Notes under the pieces: model-generated
The model's database searches: none
The model's input: only the letters and a program-made list of their open reading frames with translations
What the model was told of the DNA's origin: nothing
Shown: one piece after another, positions 1 to 7,569 of the stretch
Position numbering within the stretch: the stretch's first letter is position 1
Layout: each line of letters opens with the position of its first letter
Assembly: GCA_964413275.1 (NCBI GenBank)
Contig: CAYPSO010000136.1
Location: 1-10,039 of the forward strand
DNA from: JAABRE01 sp964413275
GTDB taxonomy: Bacteria > Cyanobacteriota > Cyanobacteriia > Cyanobacteriales > JAABRE01
Direction of reading: 5' to 3'
DNA: 10,039 nucleotides
Program-made: the position numbers and the translations under genes

Positions 1-35
1 TTATTTTTTGATAGAACATTTCTAAAATAAGGATG

Positions 36-41
36 TATAAT
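36..41 (+). promoter_or_regulatory. Candidate -10 box upstream of priA
   Basis: A perfect TATAAT lies 32 bases before the priA start codon. The best -35 at 18-base spacing is TAGAAC (12-17), which is weak. Transcription would start near position 48 and leave a short leader without a Shine-Dalgarno. A small palindrome with arms TTAAG/CTTAA (60-72) sits directly before the start codon. The call rests on motif shape alone. Confidence 0.35.
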
Positions 42-73
42 TTGAACAGAATAGATAAGTTAAGTATCTTAAT

Positions 74-2557
74 ATGTATGATTCACGTTGTGGTCTTATT
101 GTCGCCGAATCTAAAACACTTTATAATTTAACATCCTCCTCAGCAAAATGGTTAGAAATATTGGTAGATTGTCCCGGAATACAAGGGCTATTTATCTATA
201 GTTTACCTAACAATTTAAAAGTAGAAATAGGAGATATTGTTAGTATTCCTTTTGGTTCGCAACAAATTGGTGGAATAATTGTTAGAGTTTTGACATCTCT
301 ACCATTAGATTTAGATATTAATAGTATTCGAGATATTGAAGATATAATTGTTCAAGGTTTTTTTACTCCTCATTATTGGCAATTTTTAGAAAAAGTCTCC
401 AAGTATTATTATACAGAATTAATCACGGTGATCAAGGTAGCTTTGCCACCAGGTTTATTAAGAAAAGACACCAGAAGAATTAAATTAAATAAACAAAATA
501 TACCCGAAAAATATAATATTTTATGCAGTATTCAAGAACAAAATATCATTCAACTTCTAGAAGGACAAAAAAATGGTAATTACAGTGAAAAATATCTAAA
601 AAATAAAGTCAAAGGAGCCCATAAAGCCATTAAAGGTTTAATCAAAAAAGAATGGGTTATTAGTTATCTAGAACCACCCCAAAAGATTAAGCCAAAATTA
701 CAAAAAGCGGTGACATTAATAGTTGAAAATTATCCAGAAAAGTTAAGTAAAAAACAAACTACTGTATTAGAAACTTTAAAAAATAGGGGAGGAGAACTAT
801 GGTTAAATGATTTAATTAACCATTGCCAAGTTACCCCAACAGTAATTGAGACTTTAGCTCAAAAAAATTTTGTAGTAATCGAATTTAAAGAAAAATTACG
901 TTTATCACAAGAAAAAGGAATCATAAAAGATTTTGAAAAAAAATTAACTCCATCTCAAACACGGGCATTAGAAGTAATTAATAATTTAATCGGATATAAT
1001 CAAGTTTTATTACATGGCATAACAGGATCGGGAAAAACAGAAGTTTATTTACAAGCCATAGCTCCTATATTAGAACAAGGAAAATCCGTTTTAATTTTAG
1101 TACCAGAAATAGGATTAACACCTCAGTTAACAGATCGTTTTACTGCCCGTTTTGGAGATAAAGTTTATGTTTATCATAGTGGACTCTCCGATGGAGAAAG
1201 ATACGATACATGGCGTAGTATGATTAATGCTGAAGCAAAAATATTGATTGGTACTCGTTCAGCCGTATTTGCACCTTTAGCAAATCTTGGTTTAATTATT
1301 CTGGATGAAGAACACGATTCGAGTTTTAAACAACAACAGCCAGCACCTAATTACCATGCAAAAACTGTAGCCAAATGGCGAGCTAAATTAGAAAATTGTC
1401 CCCTGATTTTAGGTTCAGCTACTCCTTCATTAGAGACATGGCTAGAAGTACAAGAAAACCATCAGCAAAACCATTATTTGAAATTACCAGAAAGAATTGG
1501 CAGTAGTGTTTTACCTGATATAGAAATAGTAGATTTACGTTCAGAATTACAACAGGGCAATAGATCGATTTTTAGTCGAAAATTACAAAATGCCTTAGCT
1601 AATATGCACTCTCGTGGAGAACAGGGTATTCTATTTGTTCCTCGTCGAGGCCATAGTACCTTTGTTTCTTGTCGTAGTTGCGGTTATGTAATCGAATGTC
1701 CCCATTGTGACGTATCTTTGTCTTATCACTATACATCTGAAGGGGCTACGGAGTTATTAAGATGTCACTATTGCAATTATGCTACCCTACAGCCTCCCCA
1801 TTGTCCTGAATGTAGTTCTCCCTATTTAAAGTTTTTTGGTAGTGGTACGCAAAAAGTAGTTTTGGAATTAAATAAACTTTTTCCCCAAATACGCTGTCTG
1901 CGTTTTGATAGCGATACCACTAGGACAAAAGGCGCTCATCGCCGACTTTTAGATATTTTTAAAAGAGGAGAAGCGGATTTATTAGTTGGTACACAGATGT
2001 TAACTAAGGGCATAGATATAGCTCAAGTAACCTTGGTAGGAGTAATTGCGGCTGATGGATTGTTACATTTATCAGATTATCGAGCTAGTGAGCGAGCCTT
2101 TCAAACTTTAACTCAAGTGGCTGGTAGAGCCGGAAGGGGAAATAATCCGGGTAGGGTTATTATTCAAACTTATTCTGCTGAACATCCAGTTATAAATGCT
2201 GTGTGTCAACATGATTATCAGGATTTTGTCCATCGTGAATTAGAAGAAAGAGAAGCCTTGGGTTATCCTCCCTATGGCAGTTTAATTGTTGTCAAAATTA
2301 GCGGTTTAGAACAATTACAGGTACAAGAAACAGCAATTTTAATCGCTGATAAATTGCGTGATTTATCCTTAAATTGTGAAATACTAGGCCCCGCACCTGC
2401 TAATGTGATGCGAGTAGCACAGCGTTATCGTTGGCAAATTGTCCTTAAATTTGCTGGAGACATAGAGGAAAATGTAATTGATCTTCAGCAATTACGTAAT
2501 TATTGCCCATCGTCAATCAGTATGACCATCGACGTAGATCCATTACAATTAGATTAA
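74..2557 (+). CDS. priA: Primosomal protein N' (PriA), replication restart DNA helicase
   Basis: PriA recognises stalled or collapsed replication forks, unwinds DNA 3' to 5' using ATP and recruits the primosome so that DnaB can be reloaded. The 827-residue protein has the full architecture. An N-terminal DNA-binding region covers about residues 1-130, with a variable winged-helix region after it. The helicase core carries Walker A GITGSGKT at 315-322 and the DEEH box at 411-414. Eight zinc-binding cysteines form four CxxC pairs (533/536, 542/545, 564/567, 577/580). GTQMLTKGID lies at 639-648 and the arginine-finger motif VAGRAGRG at 682-689. Cyanobacterial PriA proteins are usually somewhat longer than the roughly 730 residues of E. 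coli, so this length is normal. The ATG at 74 fits because VAES and LVDCPG near the N-terminus match family N-termini as I recall them. No clear Shine-Dalgarno precedes it, and an in-frame TAA at 56-58 limits extension. Confidence 0.97.
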   Translation: MYDSRCGLIVAESKTLYNLTSSSAKWLEILVDCPGIQGLFIYSLPNNLKVEIGDIVSIPFGSQQIGGIIVRVLTSLPLDLDINSIRDIEDIIVQGFFTPHYWQFLEKVSKYYYTELITVIKVALPPGLLRKDTRRIKLNKQNIPEKYNILCSIQEQNIIQLLEGQKNGNYSEKYLKNKVKGAHKAIKGLIKKEWVISYLEPPQKIKPKLQKAVTLIVENYPEKLSKKQTTVLETLKNRGGELWLNDLINHCQVTPTVIETLAQKNFVVIEFKEKLRLSQEKGIIKDFEKKLTPSQTRALEVINNLIGYNQVLLHGITGSGKTEVYLQAIAPILEQGKSVLILVPEIGLTPQLTDRFTARFGDKVYVYHSGLSDGERYDTWRSMINAEAKILIGTRSAVFAPLANLGLIILDEEHDSSFKQQQPAPNYHAKTVAKWRAKLENCPLILGSATPSLETWLEVQENHQQNHYLKLPERIGSSVLPDIEIVDLRSELQQGNRSIFSRKLQNALANMHSRGEQGILFVPRRGHSTFVSCRSCGYVIECPHCDVSLSYHYTSEGATELLRCHYCNYATLQPPHCPECSSPYLKFFGSGTQKVVLELNKLFPQIRCLRFDSDTTRTKGAHRRLLDIFKRGEADLLVGTQMLTKGIDIAQVTLVGVIAADGLLHLSDYRASERAFQTLTQVAGRAGRGNNPGRVIIQTYSAEHPVINAVCQHDYQDFVHRELEEREALGYPPYGSLIVVKISGLEQLQVQETAILIADKLRDLSLNCEILGPAPANVMRVAQRYRWQIVLKFAGDIEENVIDLQQLRNYCPSSISMTIDVDPLQLD

Positions 2558-2563
2558 TATTCA

Positions 2564-2645
2564 TAGCTTTTAGCCTCTTACGTGGCTGCGGATGCTGCAC
2601 GCACTATAAACCGTTTACTTTGGTAAACTTTAGAGCTAAAAGCTA
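2564..2645. repeat. 82-bp inverted-repeat element in the priA-anmK gap
   Basis: The ends are a perfect 11-bp inverted repeat, TAGCTTTTAGC (2564-2574) against GCTAAAAGCTA (2635-2645). Inside are a GC-rich patch (2581-2604) that stands out from the AT-rich surroundings and a hairpin, GTTTAC-TTTG-GTAAAC (2613-2628). The arms consist of the heptamer GCTAAAA also found at 8431-8458 and 10019-10039. It encodes nothing. It could be a small non-autonomous element or a folded RNA segment at the end of the priA transcript. There is no strong U-run, so a terminator role is uncertain. Confidence 0.6.
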
Positions 2646-2684
2646 ATAGTTTTTAGGTAAATAAAAAATTATTGTTGATAAGTA

Positions 2685-3845
2685 ATGAAAGTAATAGGTT
2701 TGATTAGTGGTACTTCTGTTGATGGTATTGATGCTGCTTTAGTAGAAATCAATGGTGATAATCTTAATCTAAAAGCTGAATTGTTAGCTGGTCAAACGTT
2801 TCCTTATCCCTTGGATTTAAGAGAGAAAATTTTAGCAGTTTGTGGAGGAAAAGCTATTTCTATGGAAGAAATGGCTGCCTTAGATGATGAGATTGCCTTT
2901 CAATTTGCGATCGCAGCTCAAAAAATTCAAATTAATCATCCCACTCCAGCCGAATTAATAGGCTCTCACGGGCAAACTGTTTTTCATCGTCCTCTAATTA
3001 AAAATAATGCAGAAAATTTAGGTTATACTCTGCAATTGGGTAGAGGAGCTTTAATTACTCATTTAACCAATACCACAACAATAAGTAATTTTCGTCAAGC
3101 GGATATTGCCGCAAGGGGAGAAGGAGCACCTTTAGTTTCAAAAGTGGATGCTTATTTATTGGGTGATGTTAATAAATCTAGGGTAATTCAAAATATTGGT
3201 GGCATCGGCAACCTTACCTATCTTCCGCCTCAACAAGAGTTAGACTGGGAAGATAGAGTAATTGGTTGGGATACTGGGCCTGGAAATGCTTTATTAGATT
3301 TAGCTGTACAAAAACTCAGTAATGGGGAAAAAACCTTTGATGAAAATGGTGCTTGGGCTTCCCTTGGTACTCCCTGCGAAAGTTTAGTAAATCAATGGCT
3401 CAGTCACAACTTCTTTCAAGAGTTACCACCTAAATCAACAGGTAGAGAATTATTTGGTGAAAATTACTTAGAACAATGTTGGCAAGATGCTCAAACAGAA
3501 AAACTAAGTTCAGAAGATTTTTTGAGTAGTTTAACCGAGTTAACTGTCGCTTCAATTGTGTTAAGCTATTCTAGTTTTCTGCCAAATATACCTGATGAAG
3601 TTTTGCTATGTGGAGGTGGTAGCCGTAATTTGTATTTAAAAGAACGATTAAAAGCAAAACTAAACAAAAATACTAAAGTATTAATAACTGATGAAGTAGG
3701 ATTAAATGGAGATTTTAAAGAGGCGATCGCATTTGCAGTTTTAGCTTATTGGCGATTAAATGGTTTAGTTAGCGGTAATTTACCTAAAGTTACAGGAGCA
3801 AAACAGCCTATGTTATTGGGAGAAATCCATTTACCTATTCATTAA
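2685..3845 (+). CDS. anmK: Anhydro-N-acetylmuramic acid kinase (AnmK)
   Basis: AnmK hydrolyses the 1,6-anhydro bond of anhydro-MurNAc and phosphorylates it with ATP to MurNAc-6-phosphate. This is a cytoplasmic step in recycling murein released by lytic transglycosylases. The 386-residue protein has family length and the sugar-kinase/actin-like motifs in order: GLISGTSVDGIDA at 5-17, SHGQT at 94-98, GGIGN at 172-176, GWDTGPGN at 194-201 (D196 corresponds to the catalytic aspartate of the family) and CGGGSRN at 309-315. The start ATG gives the usual N-terminus beginning directly at the phosphate-binding strand. The upstream region has no convincing Shine-Dalgarno, which is common in cyanobacteria. 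Two HIP1 sites lie inside the gene. The next gene begins 27 bp downstream on the same strand and may be cotranscribed. Confidence 0.96.
   Translation: MKVIGLISGTSVDGIDAALVEINGDNLNLKAELLAGQTFPYPLDLREKILAVCGGKAISMEEMAALDDEIAFQFAIAAQKIQINHPTPAELIGSHGQTVFHRPLIKNNAENLGYTLQLGRGALITHLTNTTTISNFRQADIAARGEGAPLVSKVDAYLLGDVNKSRVIQNIGGIGNLTYLPPQQELDWEDRVIGWDTGPGNALLDLAVQKLSNGEKTFDENGAWASLGTPCESLVNQWLSHNFFQELPPKSTGRELFGENYLEQCWQDAQTEKLSSEDFLSSLTELTVASIVLSYSSFLPNIPDEVLLCGGGSRNLYLKERLKAKLNKNTKVLITDEVGLNGDFKEAIAFAVLAYWRLNGLVSGNLPKVTGAKQPMLLGEIHLPIH
2907..2914. repeat. HIP1 palindrome GCGATCGC
   Basis: This is a perfect 8-bp HIP1 site inside anmK. HIP1 is strongly over-represented in many cyanobacterial genomes and stands out against the AT-rich background here. 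Confidence 0.85.
3723..3730. repeat. HIP1 palindrome GCGATCGC
   Basis: This is the second perfect HIP1 site in anmK, near its 3' end. It encodes ordinary residues (the E-A-I-A stretch) and supports the cyanobacterial assignment. Confidence 0.85.
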
Positions 3846-3872
3846 CTGATAAGTAAAAATTAATAATGAAAA

Positions 3873-4316
3873 ATGACTCACAGTTTTTTAATGGGACCAG
3901 GGCGTTGGATTCTTAAAGGACATTGGTTAGAACGGAATAAAGAGCCTATTATTGTAAAAGGAAAAACAATTATTGCATGGAGTCAAGATGATTGGTTTAC
4001 TATGGTAACTAAGTTAGTCTTTCCTGATAATGATCCTGAAGAAATTGCTTTTCAATACCGAGGACATCTCAATCTTGGAGACAAACATTATACCTATGTG
4101 CTTCAACAAAGTGTTCTTGGTAGAGTAGAAGGTGAGGGTTGGATTGGCCCTGAATCCATAGTTCAGCGTTATTGGGTTTTAGAAGATAAACAACGTAGAA
4201 CTGGCTTTGAAACCTTTTATCGGCTTAATGATGATACCTATCTAGTTTCCAGTGGAATTTTAGCAGGCCATTACCTAATTAACACTATGGAAGCAATTTT
4301 AGAACGTCAACTCTAG
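3873..4316 (+). CDS. Conserved cyanobacterial protein of unknown function, 147 aa
   Basis: I recognise this as a short protein type conserved in cyanobacteria but know of no function for it. It is rich in aromatic and beta-strand-forming residues and has no signal peptide or membrane segment, so it is probably soluble. Well-defined blocks include MGPGRWILKGHW (7-18), WFTMVTKLVFP (41-51), FQYRGHL (60-66), GRVEGEGWIGPESIVQRYW (83-101) and FETFYRL (112-118). The alternation of short strands with GEGW and QRYW signatures suggests a small beta-barrel such as a calycin-like fold, but that is only inference. Met7 is a plausible alternative start, because the recognisable conserved block begins there and neither site has a clear Shine-Dalgarno. 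It lies 27 bp after anmK and may share its transcript. A stem-loop follows about 40 bp downstream. Confidence 0.88.
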   Translation: MTHSFLMGPGRWILKGHWLERNKEPIIVKGKTIIAWSQDDWFTMVTKLVFPDNDPEEIAFQYRGHLNLGDKHYTYVLQQSVLGRVEGEGWIGPESIVQRYWVLEDKQRRTGFETFYRLNDDTYLVSSGILAGHYLINTMEAILERQL

Positions 4317-4327
4317 CTTATTATGCC

Positions 4328-4352
4328 ATTATAATTATACGATTATAATTAT
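4328..4352. repeat. Tandem pair of AT-only 11-mers
   Basis: ATTATAATTAT occurs twice (4328-4338 and 4342-4352), separated by ACG. Each copy contains the palindrome ATAATTAT and a TATAAT hexamer. The pair lies in the 125-bp gap before the kinase gene. It could be a regulatory site or a pair of -10-like boxes, but no good -35 is visible. Confidence 0.45.
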
Positions 4353-4353
4353 T

Positions 4354-4384
4354 AATCTCAATTGTCTCAAAGACAATTTTGATT
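4354..4384 (+). terminator. Stem-loop after the anmK/147-aa gene pair
   Basis: An 8-bp perfect stem, AATTGTCT (4360-4367) with AGACAATT (4371-4378), closes on a CAA loop. After a 2x2 internal loop, four further pairs form (AATC 4354-4357 with GATT 4381-4384). A short T-run lies at its 3' side. It sits about 40 bp beyond the preceding stop codon and before the kinase start, so it could end the upstream transcript. The U-tract is short, so efficiency is uncertain. Confidence 0.5.
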
Positions 4385-4441
4385 TAATCAATTTATTATT
4401 AAACATCTTATTAAATCTTAGTAATTGACGGTAATATTCTC

Positions 4442-5959
4442 ATGACAGACCCTAACATTGGACGTTTACTCGCTAACCGCTACCACCTCGTCGATATGGT
4501 TGGCGAGGGTGCTATGGGTCGAGTTTATCGTGCCGAAGATTCGGTATTAGGTGGCGTAACAGTAGCCATCAAATTTCTCTCCCAAATGTTATTAAATGAC
4601 AAAATGCGGGAGCGTTTTGAACGAGAAGCAACTATTTCTGCTCTTTTAGGCGAAAAAAGTATTCACATTGTCCATGTCCGAGATTATGGCGTTGACAATA
4701 ATGATATTCCTTTTTATGTAATGGAATTTCTCCAAGGACACAGCTTAAGCGATGTAATTCAGTCAGAAGATATCGATCTTAAGCGTTTTTTCATTTTTAT
4801 GCGTCATATTTGCTTAGGAATGAGTGCTGCTCACCAGGGGATTATGTACAGGGGTGAACTTTGTCCCATTATTCACCGAGATATTAAACCTAGCAATATC
4901 TTGGTTATTCAAGATCGGACTATAGGCGAATTGGTCAAAATTCTTGATTTTGGTATTGCCAAGTTAATTCAAGCAAGCGGTACTATGACTCATTCTTTTA
5001 TGGGTACTTTGGCTTATTGTTCCCCCGAACAAATGGAAGGTAAGGAGTTAGATAATCGCTCGGATATCTATAGTTTAGGGGTCATGATGTATGAAATGTT
5101 AACAGGAGAAATGCCCTTACTCCCGGATAACTCCTCTTTCGGTGGTTGGTATAAAGCTCATCATTATGCTGAACCAGAGCCTTTCGATCCCGATTTACAA
5201 ATTCCTACACCGATACAAAATTTGGTTATGAAAGCCTTAGCCAAATCCCCTGATGATCGTCCTCAGAGTATTAGTGAAATTATGGATACTATTGAAGCTA
5301 TTAGTAGTAATACTAAGGTTAAAGGAGGTTCTCAAACTCCTAGTTTTGCTCTGCCTGCCAAGAATGATGTTGAAGAAGCAACCAGAATATCAGCCCCTTC
5401 TATTAATGAAATTTGTTTGCAGTCTTCTTGGCCAAAAGATAAACCTCAACAAAAAATTGTTTTCCCTCGTTTAATCCGGACTCCTGAAGGTATTTATACG
5501 ACTCTTTGGGTAATGCTAGATCACCAAGACATTATGAAACGAAAAACTAGCACTCGTTACAATCAATTTCTCTTTTTAACTAATCCTCATCCTATGGTTT
5601 TGTGGATTACGGTACTTTATAACGAACAATATGGCCCCCGTTGGCTTCCCTGTTATCTTGATTTGAAAACCCCCGCAGGACAGCAATTAGCTAAAATTCT
5701 TGCGGAAACTGGTTCTTATCGCATTCTCTTTTTCTCTTTAGGCGAACCGGGGCGTTGTCAAAATGTGATGACTTCGACTATTGCCCATAGACAATGCCGA
5801 ATGTTAAATGATTGGGTTACAGTGAGTCAGTCGATCAAAAATGCGAATAAGCCTCAAATTAGTAAAAAGAAACTTAAAGATGAATTTGAAAAACTAAAAC
5901 CGAAAGTTCTTATTAAACTTGAAGCTTTACGCTCTGGAAATACCGATATTTCAGGTTAG
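4442..5959 (+). CDS. Soluble Ser/Thr protein kinase (Spk family) with uncharacterised C-terminal domain
   Basis: This is a Hanks-type protein kinase that transfers ATP gamma-phosphate to Ser/Thr of unknown substrates. All catalytic elements are present: glycine loop GEGAMGRV (21-28), VAIK with Lys44, probable helix-C Glu62, HRDIKPSN (145-152), DFG (169-171), the activation segment ending in CSPEQ (193-197) and the later SDIYSLG block. The domain ends near 275. A Ser/Thr/Pro-rich linker follows, then a region of about 140 residues (roughly 340-478) without a family I can name, ending in a lysine-rich tail. No transmembrane helix and no PASTA repeats are seen, so it is likely cytoplasmic. The length and organisation resemble the cyanobacterial SpkD group from memory, but I do not assign a symbol. 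The ATG at 4442 gives the typical N-terminus IGRLL-NRY. Shine-Dalgarno is absent. It converges with glmM. Confidence 0.95.
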   Translation: MTDPNIGRLLANRYHLVDMVGEGAMGRVYRAEDSVLGGVTVAIKFLSQMLLNDKMRERFEREATISALLGEKSIHIVHVRDYGVDNNDIPFYVMEFLQGHSLSDVIQSEDIDLKRFFIFMRHICLGMSAAHQGIMYRGELCPIIHRDIKPSNILVIQDRTIGELVKILDFGIAKLIQASGTMTHSFMGTLAYCSPEQMEGKELDNRSDIYSLGVMMYEMLTGEMPLLPDNSSFGGWYKAHHYAEPEPFDPDLQIPTPIQNLVMKALAKSPDDRPQSISEIMDTIEAISSNTKVKGGSQTPSFALPAKNDVEEATRISAPSINEICLQSSWPKDKPQQKIVFPRLIRTPEGIYTTLWVMLDHQDIMKRKTSTRYNQFLFLTNPHPMVLWITVLYNEQYGPRWLPCYLDLKTPAGQQLAKILAETGSYRILFFSLGEPGRCQNVMTSTIAHRQCRMLNDWVTVSQSIKNANKPQISKKKLKDEFEKLKPKVLIKLEALRSGNTDISG

Positions 5960-6019
5960 ATAATTTTGGTTTGTAGTTGGTACTAAAGCCCTAAGGGATT
6001 AGTTTATATATTATTTTTT

Positions 6020-6078
6020 GGTGGGCAAAATATGCTTTGAGAATTTCGGGTAAACTTGATCTGTTGGTTTTGCCCACC
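6020..6078. repeat. Inverted repeat GGTGGGCAAAA / TTTTGCCCACC
   Basis: This is a perfect 11-bp inverted repeat (6020-6030 and 6068-6078) with a 37-base spacer. GGTGGGCA...TGCCCACC pairs are, from memory, a very common dispersed intergenic palindrome in cyanobacteria. It can form a long hairpin in transcripts from either side and may help end the converging kinase and glmM transcripts. Confidence 0.65.
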
Positions 6079-6097
6079 CTACTTTAAGTGGTACTTT

Positions 6098-6117
6098 GTG
6101 ACGGCTTTAGCCCTCAC
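6098..6117 (-). terminator. Hairpin at the 3' end of glmM
   Basis: On the minus strand GTGA pairs with TCAC, then one mismatch, then GGC pairs with GCC around a TAAA loop. The hairpin begins at the last base of the glmM stop codon. It lacks a U-run, so it may be a transcript-end stabiliser or simply the folded terminus of the repeat element. Confidence 0.35.
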
Positions 6118-7559
6118 TACAAACTTAAATATTTTTCAACATCACGGCTTAATTTTTGAGTCCAATAATGGGTAAGCTCGCCATCTATTGCTTCTACCAT
6201 CACCCTGATTACTGGTTCTGTACCCGAAGCTCTAACTAAAACCCTACCATCATTTCCCAATGACTTTTCGGCTTCTGAAATGGCGTTTTGTAATAGTTCG
6301 CATTCTTGCCACTTAGCCAAAGATTCTTGATTATCTAAACGTATATTATTCAATAATTGGGGATAGGTAGTAAAACTTTGATTAATTAATTCACTTAAAG
6401 AAACTCTATATTGATTAATTAAAGCGGTTAAATGTAAAGCTGTTTGCAAACCATCTCCAGAAATACCATAATGATGACAGAGAATATGTCCTGATTGTTC
6501 GCCTCCTAACATCGCACCAGTGCGCCACATTTCTGCTTGAACATATTTATCTCCCACATCCGTACGAATTAATTTCCCTCCAAGTTTCTCCCAAGCTCTT
6601 TCAAAACCTAGATTAGCCATCACTGTTCCAATTAACAAATTATCAGGGAGTTGTCCTTTTTCCTGAAGATGTTTACCCCATAAATATAAAATATAATCCC
6701 CATCTACTATTCTGCCCTGGGAATCAACGGCCATAACTCTATCTGCATCGCCATCAAAAGCAAATCCTAAGTCTGCATTATGATTTTTAACTGCTTCTTG
6801 GAGATTTGCTAAATGGGTTGAACCACAATTGACATTAATTTTATTGCCATCTGGCTCGTTATGTAGAGCAATAACCTCTGCTCCTAGTTGTTCAAAAACT
6901 GAGGGGGCAATTTGAACCGAAGCACCCCAAGCTAAGTCTAAAACAATACGCATTCCTTCTAAATTAAGATTATGGGGAAGGGTATTTACTAAATGTTCTA
7001 AATAATCTTGGATTAAATAACTACGATGATAATTTTTGCCCCAAATACTGGTGATTTTTGGATATTGAATATTATTGATTGTTCTGATTTCAGTTTCTAT
7101 GGCTTCACTAATAGCTTTATTTATTTTTGTGCCACCCTGTCCAAAAAATTTAATCCCGTTATCTTCAGGTGGATTATGACTCGCAGAAATCATAATTCCC
7201 CCTAAACCTTCTGTAACTTTGGTAAGATGAGCGACACAAGGGGTAGGGCATATGCCTAAATACCAAACTTCTATGCCCGCAGATGTTAACCCCGCAGCAA
7301 TAGCCGCAGCTAACATATCACTAGAATTTCTGGAATCTTGTCCTAAAATTATTGGTGCTAGTCTATCGCTGTTTTGTTTAAGAACTTTCCCCGCACACAA
7401 TCCTAACTGTAAAGCAAAGGATGCAGTTAATAAGTCTCCTGCCTTTCCACGAATACCGTCAGTACCAAATAAAGGAGTATTAGGTAAAAGCAGTCTCTGA
7501 TTTTGTCCAGACAAACTCTTTTCAGAGTTTAATTGTCCGAGCAAAGGGGTAATAACCAT
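6117..7559 (-). CDS. glmM: Phosphoglucosamine mutase (GlmM)
   Basis: GlmM interconverts glucosamine-6-phosphate and glucosamine-1-phosphate, the step before GlmU makes UDP-GlcNAc for peptidoglycan and LPS. Counting from the ATG at 7559 (480 residues), the four-domain mutase motifs are FGTDGIRG (31-38), the active-site loop SASHNP with phosphorylated Ser127 (125-130), the Mg-binding loop DGDADR (269-274), the sugar-recognition block GGEQSGH and the phosphate-binding RASGTEP (443-449). The roughly 30-residue extension before FGTDGIRG fits cyanobacterial GlmM as I recall it. I prefer the ATG at 7559 because GAGGA (7570-7574) lies 10 bases upstream. An in-frame TTG at 7580 would place that Shine-Dalgarno inside the gene. 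It is preceded by plsY on the same strand (about 140 bp gap). Its final codons and stop lie in the terminal repeat of the 5969-6124 element. Confidence 0.96.
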   Translation of the reverse strand: MVITPLLGQLNSEKSLSGQNQRLLLPNTPLFGTDGIRGKAGDLLTASFALQLGLCAGKVLKQNSDRLAPIILGQDSRNSSDMLAAAIAAGLTSAGIEVWYLGICPTPCVAHLTKVTEGLGGIMISASHNPPEDNGIKFFGQGGTKINKAISEAIETEIRTINNIQYPKITSIWGKNYHRSYLIQDYLEHLVNTLPHNLNLEGMRIVLDLAWGASVQIAPSVFEQLGAEVIALHNEPDGNKINVNCGSTHLANLQEAVKNHNADLGFAFDGDADRVMAVDSQGRIVDGDYILYLWGKHLQEKGQLPDNLLIGTVMANLGFERAWEKLGGKLIRTDVGDKYVQAEMWRTGAMLGGEQSGHILCHHYGISGDGLQTALHLTALINQYRVSLSELINQSFTTYPQLLNNIRLDNQESLAKWQECELLQNAISEAEKSLGNDGRVLVRASGTEPVIRVMVEAIDGELTHYWTQKLSRDVEKYLSL

Positions 7560-7569
7560 AATTAAATTT

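Larger units (their letters stand above)
5969..6124. mobile_element. 156-bp MITE-like element between convergent genes
   Basis: The terminal inverted repeats are imperfect, 22 bp long. The left end reads GTTTGTAGT, five unmatched bases, then CTAAAGCC (5969-5990). The right end (6103-6124) gives the same two blocks on the minus strand with the same 5-base spacing, so 17 of 22 positions match. Nested inside is a perfect 11-bp inverted repeat (6020-6030 / 6068-6078), and the right end folds on itself. No protein is encoded and no target duplication is evident. The right terminus overlaps the last codons of glmM. The structure suits a non-autonomous transposon relic; the mobility is inferred. Confidence 0.6.

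Noticed and set aside
3858..3872. 15-mer AATTAATAATGAAAA repeated at 8409-8423
   Set aside because: The sequence is very low complexity and AT-rich, in different contexts and opposite relation to the adjacent genes; probably background intergenic composition or a decayed repeat.
4425..4430. TTGACG as a -35 box for the kinase
   Set aside because: It lies only 11 bases before the start codon, leaving no room for a -10 and transcription start in the leader.
5253..5474. Open frame inside the kinase gene, plus strand
   Set aside because: It is a shifted frame within a well-supported kinase coding region, with leucine/valine-rich low-complexity translation and no ribosome binding site.
7252..7500. 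Open frame antisense to glmM
   Set aside because: It is a mirror of the glmM N-terminal coding region with no start signal or recognisable protein.
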